Shown piece by piece: positions 55,814 to 64,000 of a DNA stretch of 64,000 nucleotides (the stretch's first letter is position 1; each line of letters starts with the position of its first letter). This DNA is from Alkalinema sp. FACHB-956 (GTDB lineage: Bacteria; Cyanobacteriota; Cyanobacteriia; Leptolyngbyales; Leptolyngbyaceae): NCBI RefSeq assembly GCF_014697025.1, contig NZ_JACJRC010000006.1, forward strand, positions 151,441 through 215,440. The letters are read 5' to 3'. The notes beneath the pieces were generated by a model. It saw only the letters and a program-made list of their open reading frames with translations. It had not been told where the DNA came from and did not search any database. A program made the position numbers and the translations under genes.

Positions 55814-57850
55814 ATGACCTTCAATCTTCATCAACTCGATCGCCTCCGCCCTACTGATCCCGCAGCAGAGACCTTGCTGGAAAATTACACGATTGAACTG
55901 ATTGAGCAATTTCGGGCCTCACCAGAAGGACAGGACTGGATTAAATTAGGCATGATGCCTGAAGACTCTGTGGGGAGTTGGGTGGACAATTTTCTGTATT
56001 TTGGCTTTGTCTACGGCCAACGGCCCTTGACTAAAATGAACACCACAAGCGTCAAAACGCTTCTGACCGAACTCTTTCCTCAGAAGGTGTCCCTCCATCA
56101 TCCCGATGAAGCGGATTCCACGATTCCAGAATTAATCGCATTTTGGCAATTTCTGCAGCGGCAATACAAACTGCGCCAAGCAAGTGCGATTCTGAATGCA
56201 CTTAAAAAAATACAGCCAGATTTTAAATCTATCATCAACGATTCCAGTAAATTTGGGTCAGCGAAAGCCTTTGTGCAAGCGGGATTTGCTGCGGGTGTAG
56301 ATCTGGAGGATCCTGAAGCTGTACAAGCGTTCCAAACTGAGTTCAATCAAACGTTGCAAGCTAACCACCTAGCAGGCCAACCCCCCTCGATCGCCCCAAT
56401 GCTCGGTCAGCTTCTCATCCTAATGAGTGATTCCGACTTAGAGGAAGAGTTTGAGAACGATTTAGACGACGAGGATGAAATCGAAGAATTTCCCCTTGAT
56501 GATTGGTTTAATGGGGGCGAGGATGAGGATGAGGCAGTAGCGAACGAATTAGCCTTTGAGCGACAAATTCGCCAACGCAACTTTGAGGAGACCATTAGTC
56601 AATTTCAACCTTTTTCAGAAGCCTCGATCGTACAACTCAAGGCTCAAGTGATTGACGCAACTCACCCTGGTTCGATCCTCCAAGATTTCCAAACTCTACT
56701 AGATGAGATCGGGCAAGGAATTGTGGTCAGTGCCGCTCAGAAACAACTCCCCCTCAAGTTCCTGGCAGACCTCAACGATCGTTTAACCACCCCGTTGCAA
56801 TTGGATTTGGCGCGACCCCAACAGAAATCCTATCCCAACATCCAAGGGCTCTATCTGTTGCTGAAGGCCACTGGATTAGCCGTGATCGCGAGTCAAGGCA
56901 GCAAATCCTTCTTACAGATTAATACTAAAGTTCTGGAATCCTGGCAAACGCTGAATCCTACGGAAAAGTACTGCACGTTGCTGGAAGCTTGGCTCGTCCG
57001 TAGCCACGAAGCGATGCTCGATCCTCAGGCACGATCGCCTCTCAACGAAGGTGCAAAGGTGTTTTGCCACTGGCCACACCTCAGTCCGAACCTCCCACAG
57101 ACAACGAGAAAAACGACGAAAAGACAAGAACCTTTAGCAGAATCCATTCTGTTGAAATACTACTTAGGGCTACATAATTTGAGCCTAATGGCCCTGTTTG
57201 GCTTCGTAACCCTGACCTCTGATAAACCCGCTAAGGGCAAAGGTTGGAACCTCAAAAAAGTTGAACAACAACCCTGGGGTCACAGTATCTTACAACTCTA
57301 CGGTCAAGCTATGCTCAACCATGATTTTATCTGGCAGTTCGAGCAAGATCCTTACATGCCAATGGGTGAACTTCAGCCAACTTTTCAGAGCTATTTCCCT
57401 CACTGGCAACAAACTTTGTGGGTGGATAAACCCGAATTTTCTGACGGAGTCTACGTTTTCAAGGTCTCCCTAGATAAAGTTTGGCGCAAGCTGGCGATCG
57501 ATAGCCGGTTGCCTTTATATCAGTTAGGCAGGGCTATTCTATCTGCCTTTGATTTTGACGATACGATGCATTTAGACATGTTTGAATACGTAACGCCCTA
57601 CGGGATGACTGAGCGAGTGCACCATCCCTACGCTGAAGGTCGTCCCAAGACCACGAAGGTTGCGATCGGAACTCTGCCTTTACGGGTAGGGCAATTGATG
57701 AAGTACATCTTTGACTTTGGTGACTGGTGGGAATTTCAGATCTTGCTAGAGGCGATCGAACCCGCTACAGATGGAGAAAACTATATAGAACTTCGCGCAC
57801 AAAAAGGAACAGCCCCACAGCAGTACCCGGATTACGATGAAACTTGGTGA
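55814..57850 (+). CDS. Large protein with a C-terminal plasmid pRiA4b ORF-3-type domain
   Basis: A 678-residue protein. The last ~130 residues (VYVFKVSLDKVWRKLAIDSR, YQLGRAILSAFDFDDTMHL, VRHPYAEG-like region and YIFDFGDWWEFQILLE) form the plasmid pRiA4b ORF-3-like domain (also called IS1096 passenger TnpR family). The long N-terminal ~540 residues are helical, include a very acidic patch (about 210-245), and match no recognised domain by eye. No DNA-transposition gene is next to it. The function is unknown; the C-terminal family is often near mobile elements, but this is not evidence that it is mobile here. Confidence 0.75.
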   Translation: MTFNLHQLDRLRPTDPAAETLLENYTIELIEQFRASPEGQDWIKLGMMPEDSVGSWVDNFLYFGFVYGQRPLTKMNTTSVKTLLTELFPQKVSLHHPDEADSTIPELIAFWQFLQRQYKLRQASAILNALKKIQPDFKSIINDSSKFGSAKAFVQAGFAAGVDLEDPEAVQAFQTEFNQTLQANHLAGQPPSIAPMLGQLLILMSDSDLEEEFENDLDDEDEIEEFPLDDWFNGGEDEDEAVANELAFERQIRQRNFEETISQFQPFSEASIVQLKAQVIDATHPGSILQDFQTLLDEIGQGIVVSAAQKQLPLKFLADLNDRLTTPLQLDLARPQQKSYPNIQGLYLLLKATGLAVIASQGSKSFLQINTKVLESWQTLNPTEKYCTLLEAWLVRSHEAMLDPQARSPLNEGAKVFCHWPHLSPNLPQTTRKTTKRQEPLAESILLKYYLGLHNLSLMALFGFVTLTSDKPAKGKGWNLKKVEQQPWGHSILQLYGQAMLNHDFIWQFEQDPYMPMGELQPTFQSYFPHWQQTLWVDKPEFSDGVYVFKVSLDKVWRKLAIDSRLPLYQLGRAILSAFDFDDTMHLDMFEYVTPYGMTERVHHPYAEGRPKTTKVAIGTLPLRVGQLMKYIFDFGDWWEFQILLEAIEPATDGENYIELRAQKGTAPQQYPDYDETW

Positions 57851-57907
57851 GCAATTCGTCCAGGGTGATGGGCTGTAGGGCTTTGAACGGGGCAACAAGG
57901 TGCCAGT

Positions 57908-58972
57908 TTATTGAATGGCCTTCATGAGGAATTCAGCAATTTGGATCAACTCACCTTTGTTAAAGTGATCCAATAGCGCACGGGCTGCGCCTTTGGGGTC
58001 GGCGGGAATTGCCACTTGGCGCTGGCGGGTTGCAACGGGGGCCGAGGCTCCGTTGCCGTTCGAGGGGCCATTGCCATTAGAAACTCCATTGCCGTTGGCG
58101 ACCCCATTGCCACTTACCATGGGAGCCACGGTTTCGGGAACCGGGGTTGGGGTGCTTGCAGGCGCGGGTGTAGCCTTTGCAGCGGGGGCCGTGGTTGGGC
58201 CGCCTGTACCCACAAATTTTTGTAAGGCGTGGCTGGGCAGAATTTCGCTGGCTCGTCCGGTCAGGAGGAGGTCGCTGGCCTGCTTCAGTTCTTTGATGAT
58301 CAGGGGAGCTAAGTGGGCAAAACTAGCATTGGGATTGGCGATCGCCCGTTGTGCGGTCTGTACGGTTAACACCCAAGGCTGCGAAGTTTTATCGAGCTGC
58401 GCTAACTTGACACAGAGCGTCATCAACTGTTGTCGCCCCTTGGGGGAATCCCCCTGCTTGAACAGTTGCAGCATCAACTTCAGAATTTGATTCACCTGAG
58501 CGGCTGCATTGGCAGGCAAGGTGCTAGTAGGTGCCGCTGCTGCTTCCGATGAGATCAAGCCATTTAAGTGTTTACCCAGTGCTGCAAAGGCAGGTGCGGA
58601 ATCGCGCAATGCCCGATCGGCGTCTTCCTGCCGTAGGCCAAAGGGACTTTGCAGGGCTTCTACCAGTGCTTTTAGGGCGTCAAATCCTTTCAGAAAGTGG
58701 TCTTCAAGTTTGCGATCGATTTTGACCGGATTTTCTTTGAGGATTTTGAAATAATCTTCCAGATGGTGAGAGATTTTTTGAATGCTGTCGAACCCCAGCA
58801 TGGCCGCGCCACCTTTGACTGAGTGCGCTGCCCGAAACAGCTGATTCATTTCTTCAGCATCCGCCATCGTAGCTTGAAGGTTGAGCAACCCCTGTTCGAT
58901 CGTGTCGAGGTGCTCTTTAGCTTCTTCGATAAAATATCCTAAAATTTGCTGCTGTTTGGTTGATTGCACCAC
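57908..58972 (-). CDS. Hpt-domain (histidine phosphotransfer) protein
   Basis: A 354-residue signalling protein. The Hpt domain (about 1-110) contains FRAAHSVKGGAAMLG with the phosphorylated His at about residue 50, as in the first domain of CheA. A helical middle part (about 155-250) and a Pro/Ala/Gly/Asn-rich linker (about 255-310, GNGVANGNGVSNGNG) follow. The C-terminal ~45 residues are helical again. There is no kinase core, so it should relay phosphate between other proteins. The partner is not in the window. Confidence 0.85.
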   Translation of the reverse strand: MVQSTKQQQILGYFIEEAKEHLDTIEQGLLNLQATMADAEEMNQLFRAAHSVKGGAAMLGFDSIQKISHHLEDYFKILKENPVKIDRKLEDHFLKGFDALKALVEALQSPFGLRQEDADRALRDSAPAFAALGKHLNGLISSEAAAAPTSTLPANAAAQVNQILKLMLQLFKQGDSPKGRQQLMTLCVKLAQLDKTSQPWVLTVQTAQRAIANPNASFAHLAPLIIKELKQASDLLLTGRASEILPSHALQKFVGTGGPTTAPAAKATPAPASTPTPVPETVAPMVSGNGVANGNGVSNGNGPSNGNGASAPVATRQRQVAIPADPKGAARALLDHFNKGELIQIAEFLMKAIQ

Positions 58973-59454
58973 AGCTTGGCTCCCAAGTTTATCAGTAGAC
59001 GGTGACGACGTTTGAACCCCAAGGTATCCCAGAAATTTAGAAACCGCTGTGACTTCAAACCATTGGAGAACAATTAGAAGCCCAGCATGAGATAACTTTG
59101 GGAGGATGAACCTTCTCTTATGCTGAGTATGCCCAGCGCCCTAGGGAACTCACGATCTGCGTAGGGTTTTCAGCCAGTTGACTGAAACAGATCCGCAGCA
59201 TCCTATCACGTTTGGTGGAGCTAGGCGATCGGGTTGTCCCTTGATAACTCTAGAGCCGCTGCTGAGGAGGATTGAATCTAGCACCATGGACTGTCCCAGA
59301 TTCAGATTTGCCGTGCGGTTTGGCAACTTAAAGTCGTGGGAGTGGGCTGTCTCTATTTTGAACGATCGCGTCGCCTACAACCTACAAGTTAATCCCCAAG
59401 TACCCTAAAACTCGGTAGAGTAGAAAAGCTGCAAAGCAAGACGAGGACTGCACT
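58973..59454. other. Intergenic region without a supported gene
   Basis: About 480 bases between the Hpt gene and the AAA gene, divergent. A 76-codon frame (59178-59408) has no protein-like features. GAGGAGG at about 59264 is not followed by a proper start at the usual distance. It probably holds the leaders of both neighbours. Confidence 0.4.
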
Positions 59455-61008
59455 GTGATACCGCGTCATTTCAACACCACCGGGCCTTGCAAACCTGAAT
59501 TTCACTACATGCTACCGCCGATCGTACGGTTGCCAAATTTGGTGCGGTTGATTGAACAGGCTAATTATTTTGTCATCCATGCGCCCCGTCAAACTGGAAA
59601 ATCAACCGCAATGTTAGCCCTGGCAGAACAGTTAACGGCAGCGGGGAAATTTACCGCCGTGATGGTGTCCGCTGAAGTGGGACAACCGTTTTCCCAGGAC
59701 ACCGACAAAGCAGAACGGGCCATCCTAGGTTCCTGGCGACGGGCAGCGGAAGATCGCCTACCCGAGGAACTGCACCCACCCGCTTGGCCACAGGCAGACC
59801 CCGGACAACGTATTCAAGCTGCCCTGAGAGCCTGGGCGAAGGCATCCCCCCGCCCCCTTGTGATTTTGATTGATGAGATTGATGCATTACGCGATCAGGC
59901 GTTGTTGTCCATGCTGCGGCAACTGCGGGATGGATTTCCCGATCGGCCCAAGAACTTCCCCCAGTCGATCGGCTTGATTGGTTTACGGGATGTCCGGGAC
60001 TACAAAATTTCCAATGGAGGACGGGATCATTTACAGACCTCCAGCCCATTTAATATTAAAGTTGGTTCATTCACCCTCCGCAATTTCAATCCGGCAGAAG
60101 TTGCAGAACTCTACGCCCAACACACTGTCGCAACGGGACAGATATTCACACCCGAGGCCATTCAGCTTGCATTTGACTTGACCCAGGGCCAGCCTTGGCT
60201 CGTCAATGCCTTAGCCAAGGAAATTGTTGAAGTCATTGCTCCTGACCCAGCAACGGCAATTACGATCGAACATTTGCAAATCGCGAAAGAAACCCTCATT
60301 CGGCGGAAAGATACACACCTGGATAGTCTCGCGGAGCGACTACGCGAAGAACGGGTGCGGGTGATTTTGGAACCAATCATGGCAGGGCAGGAATTGGCCT
60401 TGACCCATGACGACGATCGGGATTTTCTTGTGGATTTAGGGTTACTACGCCGGGAGGATCAGGGGGGATTAGTGATTGCAAATCCCATTTATCAGGAGAT
60501 TCTACCGCGAGTCTTGGCACAGGGTGCACAGGACAGCTTACCCAAAATTTCGCCGACTTGGCTAACGACCACGGGGGAATTAAATTTGGATGCGTTGCGA
60601 GAAGCGTTTATGGCTTTCTGGTTGCAGCATGGAGAACCGTTATTAAACAGTGCGGCCTACCATGAAATTGCACCCCATTTGGTGCTGATGGCGTTTTTAC
60701 ATCGGGTGGTCAATGGTGGTGGTACGTTAGAGCGGGAATATGCGATTGGGCGCGATCGGATGGACTTGTGTTTGCGTTATGGGGCTGTTGTTTTAGGCAT
60801 TGAAATTAAAGTACAGCGGGATGATGGTCGAGATCAACTAGCGCGGGGCTTGACGCAGATTGAGGGATATTTGGCCCGGTTAGGGTTGGAGTTTGGCTGG
60901 TTGGTCATTTTCGATCGACGCAAGGAAGTATTACCGATCGAACAGCGGTTGAGATCGGAGGAACAACGGACAGAATCAGGTCGGGTCATTACTGTGATTC
61001 ATGCATAA
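59455..61008 (+). CDS. AAA-like ATPase with PD-(D/E)XK-type C-terminal domain
   Basis: A 517-residue protein. The N-terminal part is an AAA-like NTPase of the type often called AAA-ATPase_like: Walker A APRQTGKS (43-50), Walker B LVILIDEID (135-143) and a helical lid. The C-terminal ~90 residues (from about 420) have RMDLCLRYGAVVLGIEIK with Asp 437 and Glu-x-Lys 450-452, like the catalytic Asp and E-x-K of PD-(D/E)XK nucleases (DUF1703-like). Such proteins occur widely in cyanobacteria and may act on DNA or in defence; the activity is inferred. The start is GTG 59455. Confidence 0.8.
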   Translation: MIPRHFNTTGPCKPEFHYMLPPIVRLPNLVRLIEQANYFVIHAPRQTGKSTAMLALAEQLTAAGKFTAVMVSAEVGQPFSQDTDKAERAILGSWRRAAEDRLPEELHPPAWPQADPGQRIQAALRAWAKASPRPLVILIDEIDALRDQALLSMLRQLRDGFPDRPKNFPQSIGLIGLRDVRDYKISNGGRDHLQTSSPFNIKVGSFTLRNFNPAEVAELYAQHTVATGQIFTPEAIQLAFDLTQGQPWLVNALAKEIVEVIAPDPATAITIEHLQIAKETLIRRKDTHLDSLAERLREERVRVILEPIMAGQELALTHDDDRDFLVDLGLLRREDQGGLVIANPIYQEILPRVLAQGAQDSLPKISPTWLTTTGELNLDALREAFMAFWLQHGEPLLNSAAYHEIAPHLVLMAFLHRVVNGGGTLEREYAIGRDRMDLCLRYGAVVLGIEIKVQRDDGRDQLARGLTQIEGYLARLGLEFGWLVIFDRRKEVLPIEQRLRSEEQRTESGRVITVIHA

Positions 61009-61252
61009 CTATGATTAATGTATCTATCGTATGTATATATGCATTAGTGCAATGGCGAATGTAATTGGAATCGAATCGAATTGAATCAAAATTGTTGAAC
61101 GAAGCGTTGCTGGACTTTCACTTCAGGATTACCCGATCGAAGGTTCACATTGAATTTCATTACAAAATTTTGGCATCTCCTGACCTCTCCCTGACAATAG
61201 ACAGCATCAATCGTCAATGCTTGGCTGATCGGATAGGAGCATTCAGGGGACT

Positions 61253-63049
61253 ATGGTTAGATTGCGCCGAATCTGCAAACCCATGGGCTCAATCACGGGC
61301 TCAATCACGGGCTCAATCATGGCCTGCGAACTGAGCCTGAGCCTCTTCCTCAGTCCCTCCAGCCTCGCCCAAAGCCCCGCCTTCAGCGATCTCTCCGGCC
61401 ATTGGGCCGCTGCCTGCATTACCAACCTCAACGAAACGGGCATCATCAGCGGCTATCCCGATCGCACCTTTCGCCCAGATACCGAGGTGAGCCGTGCTGC
61501 CTTTGCCGCCATGGTGACCAAAGCCTTTCCCCAGATGGCCCCCGTGCGATCGGCCCAAACCTTTCGCGATGTACCCGCCGCCTTTTGGGGGGCCGCCGCC
61601 ATCCAGCAAGCCTACCGCGCCGGATTTTTCTCAGGTTTTCCCGACGGTACCTTTCGGCCCAATGCGGCCATTACCCGTGCCCAAGCCTTAACAGCCTTAG
61701 CCAGTGGCTCCCAATGGAAGGCCCAGCGATCGGTCAAAGCGACCCTGGCCAGCCTGAAAGATGCCCAAACCATTCCCAGTTACGCCGAAGGTGCGATCGC
61801 TGCTGCGCTGGAGAAAGGTGTTGTTGTTAATTATCCCGAAGCCCAGAAGCTCAACGCCGATCGCGTTGCCACCCGTGCAGAACTCGCTGCCTTTCTCTGC
61901 CAAGCACTACCCAGCACGAACGGACTGATTGCCAAAACCTATCTGCCAGCGATTCCGAATTCATCTCCTGCCCAATGCAAAGAAATTCGGAGCGTGTGGC
62001 TGACGAATATTGATAGTGATGTTTTTTTTGATGCCGATCGCTTAAAACTTGCGATTCAAACACTGCATGCTCAGGGGTTTAATACGATTTATCCTGCCGT
62101 GTGGAATTGGGGCTACACGCTCTATCCCAGTGAAGTCATGCAGCGCAAAATCGGCTTGGCGATCGACCCGCGTCCCGCAGGATTACAGGGGCGGGACGTC
62201 TTGCAGGAAATGATTACCGAAGCCCATCGGCTGGGGATGACGGTTGTTCCCTGGTTTGAATTTGGCTTTATGGCTCCAGCGGATTCGGAACTGGCGGCAA
62301 AGGCGAAGGATTGGCTGGCGCAAACTCAAACGGGAGAAACCACGTGGTTGGAAGGTTCGGATGTGCGGGTTTGGCTCAGTCCCTTTCGATCGGAGGTTCA
62401 GCAATTCATTCTTGATCTGGTGACCGAGATTGTGGGTCGTTACGATGTGGATGGGATTCAGTTTGATGATCATTTTGGTTTACCTGTAGAGTTTGGCTAT
62501 GAGGCTGCGACGGTGGCGTTATATCAGAAGGAGAATGGTGGCAAGCAACCGCCCAAAGCTGTGAATGATGCTGGCTGGGTGCGTTGGCGAGCTGATAAAA
62601 TGACCCAGGTGATGACGAAGGTTTTCAAAGCGGTGAAGGCGAAGAATCCCAAAGCCAAAATCTCCCTCTCACCGAATCCCTACAGTTTTGCCTACAACAA
62701 GTCGCTTCAGGATTGGCGTAGTTGGGAACGGCAGGGGTTGATTGAAGAGTTAATTGTGCAGGTCTACAAGGATAGTTTTGCAGGGTTCGATCGGGAACTG
62801 ACTCAACCCGAATTCGTAGCGGCCCAGAAGCATATTCCTACTGGGGTTGGCATTCTATCAGGATTGCGGGGCAAGAAGGTGCCTATGACGCAAATTCAGC
62901 AGCAGGTGAAAGCAACGCGCGATCGGGGCTATGGCGGGGTTTCGTTCTTTTTCTATGAAACGCTATGGAACATGACTGGAGAATCGGCCAGTCAACGTAA
63001 AGCTGATTTTAAAGAATTGCTAGAAATCCCACCAATCAATTGTAATTAA
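61253..63049 (+). CDS. SLH-domain protein with glycosyl hydrolase-like 10 domain
   Basis: A 598-residue exported protein: signal peptide at the N-terminus (MACELSLSLFLSPSSLAQ after a short repetitive start), three SLH repeats (about 45-205) with IISGYPDRTFRPDTEVSRAAF and related blocks, then a glycosyl hydrolase-like 10 domain (about 240-590). The latter has IRSVWLTNIDSDVFFD, FNTIYPAVWNWGYTLYPS, MTVVPWFEFGF, DVDGIQFDDHFGLPVEFGYE and a late GYGGVSFFFYE. An Asp-Asp pair and Glu near those strands could be catalytic. The cell-wall SLH plus glycosidase layout suggests an envelope polysaccharide enzyme. Alternative starts exist near 61319. Confidence 0.85.
   Translation: MVRLRRICKPMGSITGSITGSIMACELSLSLFLSPSSLAQSPAFSDLSGHWAAACITNLNETGIISGYPDRTFRPDTEVSRAAFAAMVTKAFPQMAPVRSAQTFRDVPAAFWGAAAIQQAYRAGFFSGFPDGTFRPNAAITRAQALTALASGSQWKAQRSVKATLASLKDAQTIPSYAEGAIAAALEKGVVVNYPEAQKLNADRVATRAELAAFLCQALPSTNGLIAKTYLPAIPNSSPAQCKEIRSVWLTNIDSDVFFDADRLKLAIQTLHAQGFNTIYPAVWNWGYTLYPSEVMQRKIGLAIDPRPAGLQGRDVLQEMITEAHRLGMTVVPWFEFGFMAPADSELAAKAKDWLAQTQTGETTWLEGSDVRVWLSPFRSEVQQFILDLVTEIVGRYDVDGIQFDDHFGLPVEFGYEAATVALYQKENGGKQPPKAVNDAGWVRWRADKMTQVMTKVFKAVKAKNPKAKISLSPNPYSFAYNKSLQDWRSWERQGLIEELIVQVYKDSFAGFDRELTQPEFVAAQKHIPTGVGILSGLRGKKVPMTQIQQQVKATRDRGYGGVSFFFYETLWNMTGESASQRKADFKELLEIPPINCN
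61285..61320. repeat. 12-bp in-frame tandem repeat in the signal region
   Basis: Three units at 61285-61296, 61297-61308 and 61309-61320 (last base differs). The frame is preserved. Confidence 0.9.
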
Positions 63050-63124
63050 TATTTTCAATTTGCTTTTAAATGATTGCAGGAGTGGACAACAATTCTATAG
63101 CCTTTCCATCAATAGCGTGATGCT

Positions 63125-63454
63125 TTAGCGCCAGTGGTGCCACCAGTTGCCAGCAGATTCTCGATTCACCGTTTCCTGGGATTCAAACCCAATTACCACC
63201 TGGTTTCTGCCTGCTATTGGATAATTGTAATCATCCAATATACTGCGCAGTTGCTGCATAAATTCCCGATCGTTGATTAGTTTCTGTTTTTCAGCATCTG
63301 TTTGCACGCAAATCCAGAACACTAAATTGGCAGGATGAATGTCATTGGCTCCGTAATAATCCACCCAGTATTTTTTAGTAATCTTTGTTGCAGCCAATTG
63401 CGTCAAGGCTTGCCCGATTTGGGTGGTGAGTTCTTGGATAGGGATATCAGCCAT
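63125..63454 (-). CDS. Hypothetical protein, 109 aa
   Basis: A small protein with phrases KITKKYWVDYYGANDIHPANLVFWICVQTD and RSILDDYNYPI, and a Trp/His-rich end. No family is recognised. It has no membrane helix or signal. The gene has its own 75-base gap from the SLH protein's 3' end. Composition is protein-like, so it is probably real. It is a typical accessory-gene size, but no partner gene is visible. Confidence 0.55.
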   Translation of the reverse strand: MADIPIQELTTQIGQALTQLAATKITKKYWVDYYGANDIHPANLVFWICVQTDAEKQKLINDREFMQQLRSILDDYNYPIAGRNQVVIGFESQETVNRESAGNWWHHWR

Positions 63455-63629
63455 GGTTACAAGTTCGATCGTGAGTTTGCAGGATTCGTCGGTTTCTCTA
63501 GCTTAGCTAACAGACTGTTCTTCAAACTGGGCTATTTTTCTTCCAGGAAACAAGGTTAATATTTTTTGACACTATACGGTTGACTTGGGGTGGTTTTGTC
63601 CGTAGTGTAGTTTTTCAGAGCGATCGCCA

Positions 63630-63843
63630 TGGACATCCTTCTTTCAATGGGTTGGTATGAAGCATGGGGTCGCTGGGATCCAAAAATTTAGGGCACTACC
63701 CTTTGTTGCGGCGAACAACTCCGGGTAGCTATTCCCCCGCGCTGTTCTAACCAGCAAGGAGGCTTGATGAGGATTTTAGCATCTGACCGAGCCACTCTTG
63801 TTTGTGATGTCAAACGGGGTGGCTCTAAATTTTTGGGCTTTCT
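63630..63843 (+). repeat. Structured repeat element, copy B (inverted relative to copy A at 22.4 kb)
   Basis: Matches the reverse complement of 22333-22559. It has CCAAAAATTTAG at 63680-63691 and CTAAATTTTTGG at 63825-63836, with hairpins CTACCC/GGGTAG (63696-63701 with 63723-63728) and GAGCCAC/GTGGCTC (63789-63795 with 63819-63825). AAGGAGG at 63756-63762 is 4 bases before ATG 63767. Homology extends left of the arms to TGGACATCC at 63630. The core between the arms is 157 bases versus 156 in copy A. Confidence 0.8.
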
Positions 63844-63907
63844 TCCGTTCTCATCCCCGGCCCTTCTCCCGCAGGCTACCGTGTACACACAAGTCGGAAT
63901 AAACTAG
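63767..63907 (+). CDS. Possible mini-ORF carried by structured element copy B, 46 aa
   Basis: ATG 63767 with AAGGAGG 4 bases upstream, the same arrangement as TTG 22407 in copy A. The first 27 residues (RILASDRATLVCDVKRGG then SKFLGFLP) match the copy A reading, and several codon differences are synonymous. The C-terminal ~19 residues diverge because homology ends. It could be a leader peptide, a functional small protein, or coincidence of a non-coding repeat. Confidence 0.35.
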   Translation: MRILASDRATLVCDVKRGGSKFLGFLPFSSPALLPQATVYTQVGIN

Positions 63908-64000
63908 GAAAAAGCGTAACTACTCAGGCTTAAAAAAATAGAGAGTTTTTACAAGAATCCAGAAAAAGCAGTTAATTTAGCATTCTATTAGGGACTAGAG

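Noticed and set aside
59178..59408. 76-codon plus ORF upstream of the AAA gene
   Set aside because: No motif, no suitably spaced Shine-Dalgarno.

Overview
The window looks like chromosomal DNA of a non-heterocystous cyanobacterium. Three things suggest this. The HIP1-type palindrome (GCGATCGC and its CGATCG core) is scattered through most genes. There are several lineage-marker genes: a cyAbrB2 regulator, Ycf36/CGLD27, CCB1, DUF3611, DUF3155, DUF2256, SLH-domain envelope proteins and an SphS/SphR-type phosphate two-component pair. Housekeeping genes dominate. I see no rRNA, tRNA, CRISPR array, intact transposase or phage module.

Layout. Positions 1-3.2 kb hold an orphan sugar-type ABC lipoprotein and two unknown proteins. 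Positions 3.6-7.1 kb hold two adjacent genes of one unrecognised family. Positions 7.4-10.4 kb hold dnaN and dnaA on the minus strand, with a DnaA-box cluster and AT-rich stretch between them, a good oriC candidate. Positions 10.6-20.5 kb run on the plus strand: a Ski2/Mtr4-like helicase, an HD-GYP response regulator, glmU, a TrmJ-like methyltransferase, a membrane-anchored class-A serine hydrolase and cysH. A 54-aa DUF2256 gene is hidden on the minus strand. Positions 20.5-29.6 kb are the most accessory part: an orphan VapB-type antitoxin, an alpha/beta hydrolase, a 72-aa gene preceded by a structured repeat element, a 1228-aa NACHT protein with a 102-residue Ala-X array, a coiled-coil membrane protein, an asparaginase and Ycf36. 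Positions 29.8-36.2 kb carry ilvC, a GT87-like membrane protein, DUF3611, a NarL-type regulator, a PadR regulator, CCB1 and DUF3155. Positions 36.4-44.8 kb carry a histidine kinase, an SLH protein, a degenerate YqeG-like HAD protein, and an SphS/SphR-like pair with a DUF2993 gene and a peroxiredoxin between them. Positions 44.8-50.5 kb carry mtnA, cyAbrB2, a sugar kinase overlapping a CYTH protein, and leuD. Positions 50.6-64 kb carry glycosyltransferases, an amino-acid permease, a pRiA4b ORF-3-type protein, an Hpt protein, an AAA ATPase with a nuclease-like C-terminus, an SLH glycosidase-like protein and a second copy of the structured element.

Points most worth attention: (1) the paired unknown genes at 3.6-7.1 kb; (2) the ~215-230 bp element present twice in opposite orientation (about 22.4 and 63.7 kb), with 12-bp complementary arms, hairpins, a strong Shine-Dalgarno and a conserved mini-ORF; (3) the NACHT protein with its hexanucleotide-repeat (Ala-X)n segment; (4) at least 20 short tandem duplications (units 12-24 bp), each with its own sequence, whose units are multiples of three when they fall inside genes; (5) a CYTH protein with an internal duplication, a YqeG-like protein with eroded catalytic motifs, and an SphS-like kinase with a swollen ATP lid. 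All calls come from reading the sequence; no database search was run.
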